Virus record (IMG/VR): IMGVR_UViG_3300030406_000128
Span: 1 to 29,296 of that record
Strand: one strand, 5' to 3'
Source: a virus
DNA length: 29,296 nucleotides
Below the pieces are notes generated by a model, which was not told where the DNA came from, ran no database searches, and saw only the letters and a program-made list of their open reading frames with translations. How positions within the stretch are numbered: the stretch's first letter is position 1; the number at the start of each line of letters is the position of its first letter. Below, one piece after another: positions 1-7,132 of the stretch. Both the position numbers and the translations under genes were made by a program.

Positions 1-1
1 T

Positions 2-2311
2 TTTGCAATAGATAGTAATGGTCATTTAGAAATAAATAGTAGTTTAGTAGAGGATACAGGCAGTATTACATATGCTAGTTTGACTTTACCAAGCTCACCT
101 TTTGTAGATGGAGAAACTTATAAAGTAGTTATTACAGACCTAAATGTCAAAAGTGGTGCTTTTGAGTTAAAATATGGTAGAACACATAACTCAACACCTG
201 CAAGACCTGTAATAACATCTGCTGACAATGGAACTTATGTAGAGTATTTTCAAGCTGTCAATACTGCAGATGATATAACTATAAATAATTTAGGTGGTAC
301 TCTTGCTACTTTAAGTAGTATATCTATAAAAAAATTAGACCCTAACAATAGGTGGAACAACATAGATGGTAAGTTAACTATTGTTGATAACGGTGGTAAA
401 TTAACAGGTACTGATTCTGGACAAGCTAGATTATATTCTATACCTGCCCCAACAAGTGCAGGTAAAACATACAAAGTTAGTTATACTGTCGTAGAAAATA
501 ACGGTACGTCTTTACAACACTATGACGGAGATAGTTACGAAACAATTACAAGCACAGTAGGTGACCACTCATTCATATATACAAGACAAGGTTCTAACAA
601 TAATTTTATTCTTAGAAATCCAAGTGGTGCAAGTGCTTTTATAGTTTTAACTAACATAATGTTACAAGAACAAAAATATGTAGCATCTAACCTTAAATTA
701 AATAGTGGTAATTACAAGTCAGCAGACCCTGTTATAGTATCTACAAAGAGTATTCAGTTTGATGGTATTGAAGAACATTTAGATTTAGGAACTCAGTCAG
801 CTACTTCTTCTTTAACATATTCAGCTTGGGTAAAAGTAACAGATACTGACGCATCTACAATTTTATCTTATGGTAATACATTACTAAGACTTGGAACTGC
901 TACAAGCATACAGTTTTGGAGTGATGTTAGTGAACCGCAACTTAGCACAAGTGTATCTACTCTTACAAATGTATGGTCGCATATTGTGGTTACACAAACA
1001 GGTCAAAATGTAAAAATATACTTAAATGGGGTGCAAGTTAATTCTACTTCTTCAAATCCACCAGTAAACACAGGAGCAAATATTTCATCTATTGGAAGAT
1101 ATGCACAAGGTGACTTATGGTATTTTACAGGTCAAATAGATGATGTGGGTATATTTAACGTAGCATTAACATCAGACCAAGTTTTAGAATTATACAATCA
1201 AGGAGTACCTAGCAACCTGTCTACACATTCAGCAAACGCAAACCTAACAGGTTATTGGAAGATGGGTGACGGCACACTAGACGAAGCACCACTAATAGCA
1301 GACCAAACAAATGCTACTTTAGGTAGTGAGTTGGTAACTAACGGAGATTTTGCAACAGATAGTGATTGGAGTAAAGGTACAGGTTGGAGTATAGCAAATG
1401 GAGTAGCAAGTTGTGACGGTTCTCAAACTAGCACTTCTAATTTTTCTCAAGGCAACACATTTGATACCCCTCCACAAACTTTAAGTGATACTTATAAATT
1501 AACTTTTGATTTAGTTGTTACACAAGGTTCTATTACTGCAAGTTCAGGTAGTTTAAGTCAATCTTACACTACAAGTGGTTCAAAAATTTTATATGGAATA
1601 CCGGCAACAGGTGCAGGTAACTTAAACTTTACAGCAAGTTCTAATTTTATTGGCTCAATAGATAACGTATCAGTAAAACAAGTAAATGGCAACCCTGCAC
1701 TAATGATAAACACACCTACAATAGTAACAGACGCACCACTTACTAAGATTAGAAACTATTACAGAATGGGTGATGGTTTGTTAGATAAACACCAAGCAGA
1801 TAATATTACATTGTACAGTACAAGAGGTTTAATATGTGATATGGTAGAACCAAGTTTAGGTGCAGAGCTAATAACAGACGGTGATTTTCCTGCAGGTACA
1901 AGTGCGTGGACATTAGGCACAGGTTGGCAACTAACAACAGGTGCTTGTGTTAGAAGTGGTCATAGTACAAATACAGATTTTAGACAATCTATAAGCATTA
2001 CTGCAAATAAAGTCTATCAAGTGTCATATACAAGAGTATATGTAAGTGGCACGAGGACTACAAATTTATTTTCAGATTTTGAAACTGACGGTTCTAACAT
2101 AACTTTAGGAGATTATAGAGGAACAGAAGAAACTGTAACAGTTGTATCGTTCTTTATGCCTACTTATACAGGAACAGTTCCAATTAGAGTTTTTGGTATT
2201 AATGACTGGACTGGTAGTATAACTAATGTAAGTGTCAAAGAAGTAAATGGTGTTGGAGGATTAATGACAAATATGTTAAATACAGATATAACAAATGACG
2301 TACCAAGTTAA
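2..2311 (+). CDS. LamG-domain tail fibre / adhesin, 5' end missing
   Basis: The reading frame is open from the window edge, so the true start lies upstream; the TTG at 80 is only an internal codon. The protein is built of beta-rich modules. A concanavalin A/LamG-type domain lies at about residues 225-375 counted from codon 80 (SIQFDG, then SAWVKVTD, WSHIVVTQ, KIYLNGVQV, GQIDDVGIFN, ALTSDQVLELYNQG). Three jelly-roll, carbohydrate-binding-like modules follow a similar plan; the last two begin LGSELVTNGDF and LGAELITDGDF and end in NVSVKQVNG and NVSVKEVNG. LamG modules bind glycans in many families, so a surface-binding role in host recognition is inferred. It sits just upstream of the lysis genes, a usual place for a phage fibre gene. 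The exact attachment point on the virion cannot be told from the sequence. Confidence 0.8.
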   Translation, partial: FAIDSNGHLEINSSLVEDTGSITYASLTLPSSPFVDGETYKVVITDLNVKSGAFELKYGRTHNSTPARPVITSADNGTYVEYFQAVNTADDITINNLGGTLATLSSISIKKLDPNNRWNNIDGKLTIVDNGGKLTGTDSGQARLYSIPAPTSAGKTYKVSYTVVENNGTSLQHYDGDSYETITSTVGDHSFIYTRQGSNNNFILRNPSGASAFIVLTNIMLQEQKYVASNLKLNSGNYKSADPVIVSTKSIQFDGIEEHLDLGTQSATSSLTYSAWVKVTDTDASTILSYGNTLLRLGTATSIQFWSDVSEPQLSTSVSTLTNVWSHIVVTQTGQNVKIYLNGVQVNSTSSNPPVNTGANISSIGRYAQGDLWYFTGQIDDVGIFNVALTSDQVLELYNQGVPSNLSTHSANANLTGYWKMGDGTLDEAPLIADQTNATLGSELVTNGDFATDSDWSKGTGWSIANGVASCDGSQTSTSNFSQGNTFDTPPQTLSDTYKLTFDLVVTQGSITASSGSLSQSYTTSGSKILYGIPATGAGNLNFTASSNFIGSIDNVSVKQVNGNPALMINTPTIVTDAPLTKIRNYYRMGDGLLDKHQADNITLYSTRGLICDMVEPSLGAELITDGDFPAGTSAWTLGTGWQLTTGACVRSGHSTNTDFRQSISITANKVYQVSYTRVYVSGTRTTNLFSDFETDGSNITLGDYRGTEETVTVVSFFMPTYTGTVPIRVFGINDWTGSITNVSVKEVNGVGGLMTNMLNTDITNDVPS

Positions 2312-2322
2312 AAATTAAAATT

Positions 2323-2571
2323 ATGAGAAAATACGCAATATGTGACATAGAATTATTAGACGAAGTAGATGCTGAGGGTAACCCAGTATTTGATTTTAAT
2401 GAAGTTTTAGAGTCTAGTAGAGAAACTATAAGAAAATCTAATGACGGTTTATTATTTATAGCTAAGTGGGAAGGTGATACGCCTATTTTTTTAAATGACG
2501 TAAATACTTACACACACGCAGAAATATTGACAGAACTACAAGGTTCTAATTGGACTAGCAACGAAGAATAA
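2323..2571 (+). CDS. Conserved small phage protein, unknown function
   Basis: An 82-aa acidic protein (start MRKYAICDIELLDEVD) with no signal peptide or membrane segment. It starts 11 bases after the fibre stop codon, behind the A-rich leader AAAATTAAAATT, and its stop overlaps the start of the next gene (TAATG). Its sequence has the look of a small soluble protein that accompanies fibre genes in flavobacterial phages, possibly a fibre chaperone or accessory, but this is position-based inference. I cannot name a family. Confidence 0.75.
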   Translation: MRKYAICDIELLDEVDAEGNPVFDFNEVLESSRETIRKSNDGLLFIAKWEGDTPIFLNDVNTYTHAEILTELQGSNWTSNEE

Positions 2572-2834
2572 TGAAACCACTATCAGAGGATACATCAGTT
2601 AGTATAAATGTCAAAATGATTGGCTTTATGATAGTGATAGTAACTTCTGTTGTAGGTGGATGGTTTAATCTCAAAGCAGAAATTAAAGAAGCTAAGAAAC
2701 TGCCAGAGCCAATAATGACAGAGCAAGAGTTTATGTTAAGAGAACAACTGTTGCAACAAGCTATATTTAAAACACAAGAAGATATAGCAAAGATTGAAAA
2801 GTCTATACAAAGAATAGAAAAAAAATTAAGATAA
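2571..2834 (+). CDS. Single-span membrane protein with coiled-coil tail (lysis accessory?)
   Basis: An 87-aa protein with one hydrophobic segment at about residues 15-32 (MIGFMIVIVTSVVGGWF), followed by a charged, heptad-like helix rich in E, K and Q to the C-terminus. The ATG overlaps the previous stop. One transmembrane helix plus a soluble coiled coil fits several small lysis proteins (holin-like, antiholin or inner-membrane spanin), and the neighbours are a holin and an endolysin. There is no lipobox, so it is not an outer-membrane spanin. The specific role is uncertain. Confidence 0.7.
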   Translation: MKPLSEDTSVSINVKMIGFMIVIVTSVVGGWFNLKAEIKEAKKLPEPIMTEQEFMLREQLLQQAIFKTQEDIAKIEKSIQRIEKKLR

Positions 2835-2836
2835 TT

Positions 2837-3046
2837 ATGGAAGATATTTTGCAGCTAATAGAAGGTTACGGTTTACCCTTAGTTTTATTACTTGGTGCTT
2901 TGTATGCATTATACAGATTCTTTTTCTTTAGCATACATGAAGTCAAAAATACATTCTCTAAACACCATGAAAAAAATGCATCTAACATGGAAGAAATAAA
3001 AAAGAAAATAGACATAATCTTAGAATACATAAGAAAACAATCGTGA
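2837..3046 (+). CDS. Single-span membrane protein, holin-like
   Basis: A 69-aa protein with a short acidic N-terminus, a hydrophobic helix at about residues 12-32 (LPLVLLLGALYALYRFFFF), then a basic, helical tail. Size, topology and position (three genes before the endolysin) fit a small holin or antiholin. Its TGA stop overlaps the GTG start of the following holin gene, so the two are probably translationally coupled. Holins vary too much in sequence for certain assignment by eye. Confidence 0.7.
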   Translation: MEDILQLIEGYGLPLVLLLGALYALYRFFFFSIHEVKNTFSKHHEKNASNMEEIKKKIDIILEYIRKQS

Positions 3047-3441
3047 GTATATTTACAAAAATTTTAGGTCAGACAGGTATTAACATGGCTGAAAAAGCAG
3101 CAGATATAGCTGATAGATTTATACAAACAAAAGAAGAAAAAGCATCTTTTGAGATGGAGCTAAAAAAAGTTCTGATTGATGCAGAAGCAGCAATGCAAAA
3201 AAATGTAACAGAGAGGTGGAGAGAAGATATGAGAAGTGACAGTTGGTTGTCAAAAAACATAAGACCACTAACTGTTATTTTTCTAGTAGCTTGTACTGTG
3301 CTACTAATATTTATTGATTCTGGTGTACTTGACTTTGAAGTCAAAGAACATTGGGTAGATTTACTGCAAATCATATTAGTTACTGTAATAGGTGCATACT
3401 TTGGTGGTAGGTCGTATGAAAAAATAAAAAACAAAAAGTAA
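3043..3441 (+). CDS. Holin of the GTA/3TM-type family
   Basis: A 132-aa protein. The N-terminal half is an amphipathic, charged helix region (GINMAEKAADIADRFIQTKEEK). It is followed by hydrophobic segments at about 74-91 (LTVIFLVACTVLLIFI) and 104-121 (WVDLLQIILVTVIGAYFGG) and a short basic tail. This arrangement, with the WREDMRSDSWLSKNIRPLT segment before the first span, is characteristic of the holin family first described in gene transfer agents (GTA_holin_3TM). It would make the inner-membrane lesion that lets the endolysin reach the wall. The GTG start overlaps the stop of the preceding gene. An ATG lies in frame further in, but the GTG gives the complete family N-terminus. Confidence 0.8.
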   Translation: MSIFTKILGQTGINMAEKAADIADRFIQTKEEKASFEMELKKVLIDAEAAMQKNVTERWREDMRSDSWLSKNIRPLTVIFLVACTVLLIFIDSGVLDFEVKEHWVDLLQIILVTVIGAYFGGRSYEKIKNKK

Positions 3442-3575
3442 TGGCTAGAAAAAATGTATTTGTTTTCTTAGAAACACCAACAAGAAAAAGAAAAGGTGTA
3501 CACGCTAAAAGCAAAACATCAAAAAACAAAGGAGCAAAAAATTACAAAAAGCCATACAAAGGTCAAGGTAAATAA
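3441..3575 (+). CDS. 44-aa highly basic peptide within the lysis cassette
   Basis: A short ORF (MARKNVFVFLETPTRKRKG...) ending in GQGK. Fifteen of 44 residues are Lys or Arg. Both ends overlap the neighbouring genes by one base (TAATG at 3439-3443 and again at 3573-3577), which strongly supports its being translated as part of the operon. It has no membrane helix. The composition suggests nucleic acid or anionic-surface binding, but nothing identifies the role. It is easily missed by length cut-offs. Confidence 0.65.
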   Translation: MARKNVFVFLETPTRKRKGVHAKSKTSKNKGAKNYKKPYKGQGK

Positions 3576-3949
3576 TGAAATTAAAATATTTTAAGAAGAA
3601 AGAATTTAAATGTCCTTGCTGTGGAGAGAGTAAGATGCATCCTGAATTTTTAAAAGCACTTGACTTAGCAAGAGGGTTTTCTCGCACACCCTACAAAATA
3701 ACATCTGGTTATAGATGTCAAAAACATAACGACTCATTACCTAATTCAAAACCAAACAGCAGTCATATAGATGGACTAGCAGTTGACATAGCTTGTACTG
3801 ATAGCAGAAGTAGAGCTTTGATTATTGGTGGTTTGGTAGAGGCTTCATTTACTAGAATCGGCATAGGCAATACATTTTTGCACTGTGATTTAGCAGACCA
3901 ATTAGGTGAAAAAAACACCAAAGACGAAATTGTCTTTTGGCTGTACTAA
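3575..3949 (+). CDS. Endolysin, M15-family zinc peptidase
   Basis: A 124-aa protein matching the Peptidase_M15_3 fold (D-Ala-D-Ala/L,D carboxypeptidase-like endolysins). The zinc ligands appear as H64 and D71 in SSHIDGLAVDI and H103 in FLHCD. The substrate-side segment ITSGYRCQKHN is also typical, as is the N-terminal cysteine motif FKCPCC. It should cut peptide cross-links of peptidoglycan after the holin opens the inner membrane. There is no signal peptide, consistent with holin-dependent release. Length is normal for the single-domain type, and it lies directly after the holin block. Confidence 0.88.
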   Translation: MKLKYFKKKEFKCPCCGESKMHPEFLKALDLARGFSRTPYKITSGYRCQKHNDSLPNSKPNSSHIDGLAVDIACTDSRSRALIIGGLVEASFTRIGIGNTFLHCDLADQLGEKNTKDEIVFWLY

Positions 3950-3971
3950 GTTTAACTAAAATTTTATAAAT

Positions 3972-4196
3972 ATGGACAACATCTTTAATTTAATCGGAAA
4001 CTTTGTAGGTAAACTATCTACATTATTATTAAGCATTTTATCTCTTGGCATTATTGCTGAGGTATTATTTGGTACACCTGCTTTTGGTCTATCAGTTATA
4101 GGTAATGTGATGGCTATTATCTCTTTGTTTGGGTCAAATGGAGTAGTAGGAATTATAAGTTTAGTGGTGTTATATCACTTATTAAGCAAAAATTAA
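3972..4196 (+). CDS. Small hydrophobic membrane protein
   Basis: A 74-aa, almost wholly hydrophobic protein with two or three possible spans (about 14-32, 37-52 and 55-71) and a short LLSKN tail. It is the last gene before a strong terminator and follows the endolysin by 22 bases. It could be a second holin or antiholin, or a membrane protein for superinfection exclusion; the sequence does not decide. Glycine- and serine-rich helices favour helix packing in the membrane. Confidence 0.65.
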   Translation: MDNIFNLIGNFVGKLSTLLLSILSLGIIAEVLFGTPAFGLSVIGNVMAIISLFGSNGVVGIISLVVLYHLLSKN

Positions 4197-4208
4197 TATA
4201 TTTGTAAG

Positions 4209-4236
4209 TTCTTACTAATCTAGTAAGAATTTGTTT
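4209..4236 (+). terminator. Rho-independent terminator after the lysis operon
   Basis: A perfect 9-bp stem, TTCTTACTA (4209-4217) with TAGTAAGAA (4221-4229), closes a 3-base loop and is followed by T-rich TTTGTTTTTGTTT. It lies 13 bases after the last lysis-cassette stop codon and before a promoter, as expected at an operon boundary. Confidence 0.8.
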
Positions 4237-4248
4237 TTGTTTAGTTTT

Positions 4249-4282
4249 AAAGAGTCAGTTGTTAAGAAACTTCTGGCTCTTT
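4249..4282 (+). other. Second hairpin in the leader between lysis and replication operons
   Basis: AAAGAGTCAG (4249-4258) pairs with CTGGCTCTTT (4273-4282) over 10 bp with one G-U wobble around a 14-base loop. It follows the terminator at 4209 and precedes the promoter at 4307. It may be a second terminator or a back-up on the opposite strand. No U-tract follows on the + strand. Confidence 0.45.
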
Positions 4283-4314
4283 GCTATTTATGGTAGTATG
4301 TTTGGTTATATTTG
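4281..4314 (+). promoter_or_regulatory. Bacteroidota-type promoter for the phosphoesterase gene
   Basis: TATATTTG at 4307-4314 fits the TAnnTTTG -7 consensus, with TTG at 4281-4283 and a 23-base spacer (upper end of the range described for Flavobacterium). Transcription would begin about 4321, leaving a very short leader before the ATG at 4330. Confidence 0.6.
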
Positions 4315-4329
4315 ATAAAACCAAAGCAC

Positions 4330-5421
4330 ATGACAGAAAAACTAAAAGGTAAAAGACTTAGGTTGTCAGCAGAGGAAGTAGAATTAATATACGAGTTTAG
4401 AGGTAAAGACCTTGACAATATCAATAGCAACTCAGCTCTTGATTTACATTTATTAGAAAGAGGTATTGATAAAAAAGACGTAGTGTCTGTCAAACACTGG
4501 CAGAACATGAAAGGAGAGCTAAGATTCTCCATTGTTACTAAAGAAGATATAGGTATTGATGATAAAAGTATATTTAACAAAGTAAATGAACTTGTTACTA
4601 CGCATTCACCTAAGTATAAAAAAATAAAAAGAAAGAAAGGTAATCACCTTCTTGTTATAAATCCTGCAGATATACACATCGGTAAATATGCAGATGCTCT
4701 TGAAACTGCTGACCCTTATGACATTGAAACTGCTGTTAGTAGAGTTACAGAAGGCGTAGAAGGTATTATACAGAAGGCACAAGGGTTTGATATAGAAAAG
4801 ATTTTATTTTGCATAGGAAACGATGTATTGCACATTGACAACGTATATAATACAACGACCAAAGGTACAAGACAAGATGTTGATGGTAAGTGGTGGATGC
4901 ATTATGAGGTAGCATTGAGTCTTTATGTAAGTTGTGTAGAGATGTTAAGAATGGTAGCACCAGTTGATTGTGTACATTCTATGAGTAATCACGACTATCA
5001 AAGTGGTTATCATCTGGCTAAATCTCTACAATCTTGGTTCAGAGAAACAGATGATGTTGATGTTGACGCAAATCCAAATCACCGTAAATATTATAAATAT
5101 GGCTCTAATCTTATTGGACTAGAGCATGGTGATGGTGCTAAGATGGATAGACTACCATTACTAATGGCACAAGAAAATCCTATTGAGTGGTCAGAAACAA
5201 AATACAGATATTGGTATTTACATCACTTACATCACAAAGTAAAACATAAATGGTTAGATGCAAAAGATTATATTGGTGTCACTGTAGAGTATCTTAGAAG
5301 TCCATCAGGTTCTGATAGTTGGCATAATAGAAAAGGTTTTGTTGGTGTACCAAAGGCAGTAGAAGGTTTTGTACATGAGAGAGAAACAGGACAGGTAGCA
5401 AGGTTAGTTCATTATTTTTAG
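4330..5421 (+). CDS. Calcineurin-like metallophosphoesterase
   Basis: 363 aa from the ATG at 4330. A TTG at 4312 would add six residues but overlaps the promoter, so it is rejected. The dinuclear metal motifs of the calcineurin/Mre11-SbcD superfamily appear in order: DIH at about residues 114-116, GND at 163-165, SNHD at 219-222, a histidine in EHGDG near 266 and HHLHH at 298-302. The enzyme should hydrolyse phosphodiesters or phosphomonoesters, and in this setting a DNA-processing nuclease role is plausible. The N-terminal 90 residues (LRLSAEEVELIYEFRG) look like a small helical DNA-binding region. It heads the replication/recombination block. Substrate cannot be told from sequence. Confidence 0.85.
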   Translation: MTEKLKGKRLRLSAEEVELIYEFRGKDLDNINSNSALDLHLLERGIDKKDVVSVKHWQNMKGELRFSIVTKEDIGIDDKSIFNKVNELVTTHSPKYKKIKRKKGNHLLVINPADIHIGKYADALETADPYDIETAVSRVTEGVEGIIQKAQGFDIEKILFCIGNDVLHIDNVYNTTTKGTRQDVDGKWWMHYEVALSLYVSCVEMLRMVAPVDCVHSMSNHDYQSGYHLAKSLQSWFRETDDVDVDANPNHRKYYKYGSNLIGLEHGDGAKMDRLPLLMAQENPIEWSETKYRYWYLHHLHHKVKHKWLDAKDYIGVTVEYLRSPSGSDSWHNRKGFVGVPKAVEGFVHERETGQVARLVHYF

Positions 5422-5449
5422 TTTTTATAGTGTATATAAAAAAAAGTTT

Positions 5450-5457
5450 TATATTTG
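5450..5457 (+). promoter_or_regulatory. Promoter -7 element before the putative annealing-protein gene
   Basis: TATATTTG followed by CAT matches the TAnnTTTG element exactly. No good TTG lies at the right distance upstream (the region near 5430 reads ATAGTGTAT), so this may be weak or need an activator. It lies in the gap after the phosphoesterase stop codon. Confidence 0.55.
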
Positions 5458-5520
5458 CATGAATTAATACTAAACAATATGAATACAACAAATTTATTTA
5501 CAAACGAAAAACAAACAACA

Positions 5521-5952
5521 ATGAGTAGAAGAAACTACAAACCAGAAGAAAAAGTAGAGGTAAAAGAAACAAGAGCCGAAACTTTAAACAGATTATATAA
5601 AGAAAATAATTTAACAGCAGAGGATGTCTATAAAGACTCCAGAGGATTTGCGATTATTACAAGAACAGGAATCGACAAGATTGTTTCTAAGCAAAACATA
5701 ACAGTAGCTTATGAACCAGTGATAATGGAGAAAGACTGGGTTGTAATAAAAGCAGTAGCTAGTATGAAAGAGGGTAAAACAAGCATGAGAAACATGATGA
5801 GTTTTGGAGAAGCGTCTGACACTAATCTTATGGGTGGTGGTAAGAAGTTTCCTGTAGCTATGGCTGAGAAAAGAGCAATGTCAAGAGTAGTTCTAAAAAT
5901 TGCAGGATTTTATGAGCAGGGTGTGTTTGGACAAGATGAGATAGTAGATTAA
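5521..5952 (+). CDS. Putative phage recombination protein (single-strand annealing-like)
   Basis: 143 aa from the ATG at 5521, chosen because AAAAACAAACAACA before it matches the A-rich leader used by other genes here. An in-frame ATG at 5479 would add 14 residues and is also possible. The C-terminal half, MSFGEASDTNLMGGG followed by KKFPVAMAEKRAMSRVVLKIAGFYEQGVFGQDE, resembles a segment shared by a family of phage proteins encoded near single-strand annealing and replication genes: GEAS, then YPVAMAEKRAKDRVIL-like. A role in phage DNA recombination is inferred from that likeness and from neighbours. No catalytic residues are visible. The acidic C-terminus is notable. Confidence 0.5.
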   Translation: MSRRNYKPEEKVEVKETRAETLNRLYKENNLTAEDVYKDSRGFAIITRTGIDKIVSKQNITVAYEPVIMEKDWVVIKAVASMKEGKTSMRNMMSFGEASDTNLMGGGKKFPVAMAEKRAMSRVVLKIAGFYEQGVFGQDEIVD

Positions 5953-6213
5953 ATGAATGAGGATGACTTTATAGACTCTTTGTTTGATGGTAAACCTGCA
6001 AAGGCAACAGAACAACAATTACAAATAATTGAAACTTTGTTACCATACACAACATTAGATTTACAAATGCGTTCAGAAGTAATAAATAATTTAGAAAACA
6101 TGACTGAGGTAGAAGCTGAGTCATTGTTGCAGTTTATTGATGAACATAGAGTCTATTTAGACCCTCAAGATGAATATAAAAAACTTAAAGACAATGGGGC
6201 GTTTGACAGTTAA
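5953..6213 (+). CDS. Small acidic helical protein, unknown
   Basis: An 86-aa protein starting at the base after the previous stop, so translation is probably coupled. It is rich in E, D and L and predicted wholly helical, with the segment TEQQLQIIETLLPYTTLD followed by TEVEAESLLQFIDEH. Similar layouts (an EQQ..IE.LL helix, then a MTxxEAxxLI helix) are common in small unnamed genes next to recombination genes of Bacteroidota phages. It may partner the upstream protein; that is positional inference only. Confidence 0.65.
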   Translation: MNEDDFIDSLFDGKPAKATEQQLQIIETLLPYTTLDLQMRSEVINNLENMTEVEAESLLQFIDEHRVYLDPQDEYKKLKDNGAFDS

Positions 6214-6226
6214 CATATATAGAACA

Positions 6227-6415
6227 ATGGCAAAAGGTTTTGTTTACATGGTCTGGAATGGTGAGCATTTTATTGGAGAGATTGATAATCATAATTTACA
6301 AACTCTGTTGACCAAAGAAGATTATGACAAAGTAAAAAACAATACAAAAACAAAATTTTTGTTAGATATAGATAAGTTACAACAATATGTCAAGCCACCT
6401 AAATATAAATACTAA
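6227..6415 (+). CDS. Small basic protein, unknown
   Basis: A 62-aa protein (MAKGFVYMVWNGEHFIGEID...) ending VKPPKYKY. The frame is open back to 6170, but the ATG at 6227 lies after the previous stop behind AACATATATAGAACA and is the better start. No membrane segment and no family that I recognise. The C-terminus is Lys/Tyr-rich. Confidence 0.55.
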   Translation: MAKGFVYMVWNGEHFIGEIDNHNLQTLLTKEDYDKVKNNTKTKFLLDIDKLQQYVKPPKYKY

Positions 6416-6425
6416 AAATAAAACT

Positions 6426-6692
6426 ATGACAAAAAAATATGATTTACATAAAATAAGAGAAGCAAGAAACGAATTTGAAGCAATGCTTAGAATTAAAGGA
6501 ATATCTGCTAGAACTTTTGCGAAACTGCTAGGTGTTGCAGAAATCACGAGTGCAAAATATATTAACGACCCTACATTACTGAGATACAGACACATGGATA
6601 GTATTGCAATATATTGTAATATGTCTGTAAAAGATATTGTAGATTTGATTGAATATGATTTAGTTACTGATGGTACAGAAAGATTTGATTGA
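6426..6692 (+). CDS. XRE-like helix-turn-helix DNA-binding protein
   Basis: An 88-aa protein. Residues about 18-60 form a Cro/CI-type helix-turn-helix: AMLRIKGISARTFAKLLGVAEITSAKYINDPTLL split across helices 1-4, with ARTFAKLLGV as the turn-entry helix and ITSAKYIND as the recognition helix. The ATG at 6426 follows AAAAATAAAACT; an ATG at 6387 in the same frame is less likely because it lies inside the upstream gene. It probably acts as a transcription regulator of phage genes or as a replication accessory. No dimerisation domain beyond a short C-terminal helix. Confidence 0.65.
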   Translation: MTKKYDLHKIREARNEFEAMLRIKGISARTFAKLLGVAEITSAKYINDPTLLRYRHMDSIAIYCNMSVKDIVDLIEYDLVTDGTERFD

Positions 6693-6726
6693 TTATTTTA
6701 TTTTAGAAATTAAACAAAAACAAAAA

Positions 6727-6885
6727 ATGCAAAGTTTATATAAAGGTAACGTAAGAAATATGGACACATATTTCAAACCAAGTTCTCATATAGAAGAAAC
6801 AAACATGACGATAGGTTTTACTACACCTTTTTATAATACAATGGCAGATAGATTAGCAAACCATAAAAACAATATAGATGAATAA
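6727..6885 (+). CDS. Small protein of 52 aa, unknown
   Basis: Starts MQSLYKGNVRNMDTYF and ends NHKNNIDE. The chosen ATG directly follows AAACAAAAACAAAAA, the phage's A-rich leader; the frame extends upstream to 6670 inside the HTH gene, which is less convincing. Its end overlaps the next gene by eight bases. No domain recognised. Confidence 0.5.
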   Translation: MQSLYKGNVRNMDTYFKPSSHIEETNMTIGFTTPFYNTMADRLANHKNNIDE

Positions 6886-7132
6886 AGAAAAAAACTACAT
6901 AGCTAGTAGTATAAAAAAAGTTACAACACAATATGGAGATTTGTTTAATGCAAACATAAAATTAGACGACCTAAAAAAAATAGAAAAAAAAGGTTGGGTA
7001 AGTATAACCATAGCAGAACGCAGACAGCCATCAGAAAAAGGTGCTACGCATTATGCATATGAAAACACATATGAACCAAAAGACCCTGTTGAAAAATTAG
7101 TACAAGACAATCAAGATGACCTTCCATTCTAA
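6878..7132 (+). CDS. Small protein with SSB-like acidic tip (putative ssDNA-binding)
   Basis: An 84-aa basic-to-acidic protein. The body has beta-strand character (KGWVSITIAERRQPSEKGATHYAYENTYEP), and the end is DNQDDLPF, the C-terminal tip that bacterial and phage single-stranded DNA-binding proteins use to recruit partners. It is shorter than a canonical SSB (about 110-180 aa), so an OB fold is not certain. It overlaps the start of the replication initiator gene by 17 bases, consistent with a replication role. It may instead be a protein that mimics the SSB tip to compete for host repair or replication factors. Confidence 0.55.
   Translation: MNKEKNYIASSIKKVTTQYGDLFNANIKLDDLKKIEKKGWVSITIAERRQPSEKGATHYAYENTYEPKDPVEKLVQDNQDDLPF

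Noticed and set aside
4312-4329. TTG start adding six residues to the phosphoesterase
   Set aside because: It overlaps the -7 element and the likely transcription start, so it cannot be in the mRNA.
4702-4734. Two GAAACTGCT copies resembling the iterons
   Set aside because: They encode Glu-Thr-Ala in the phosphoesterase gene and are spaced 24 bases, not 11; single copies elsewhere are likewise in coding frames.
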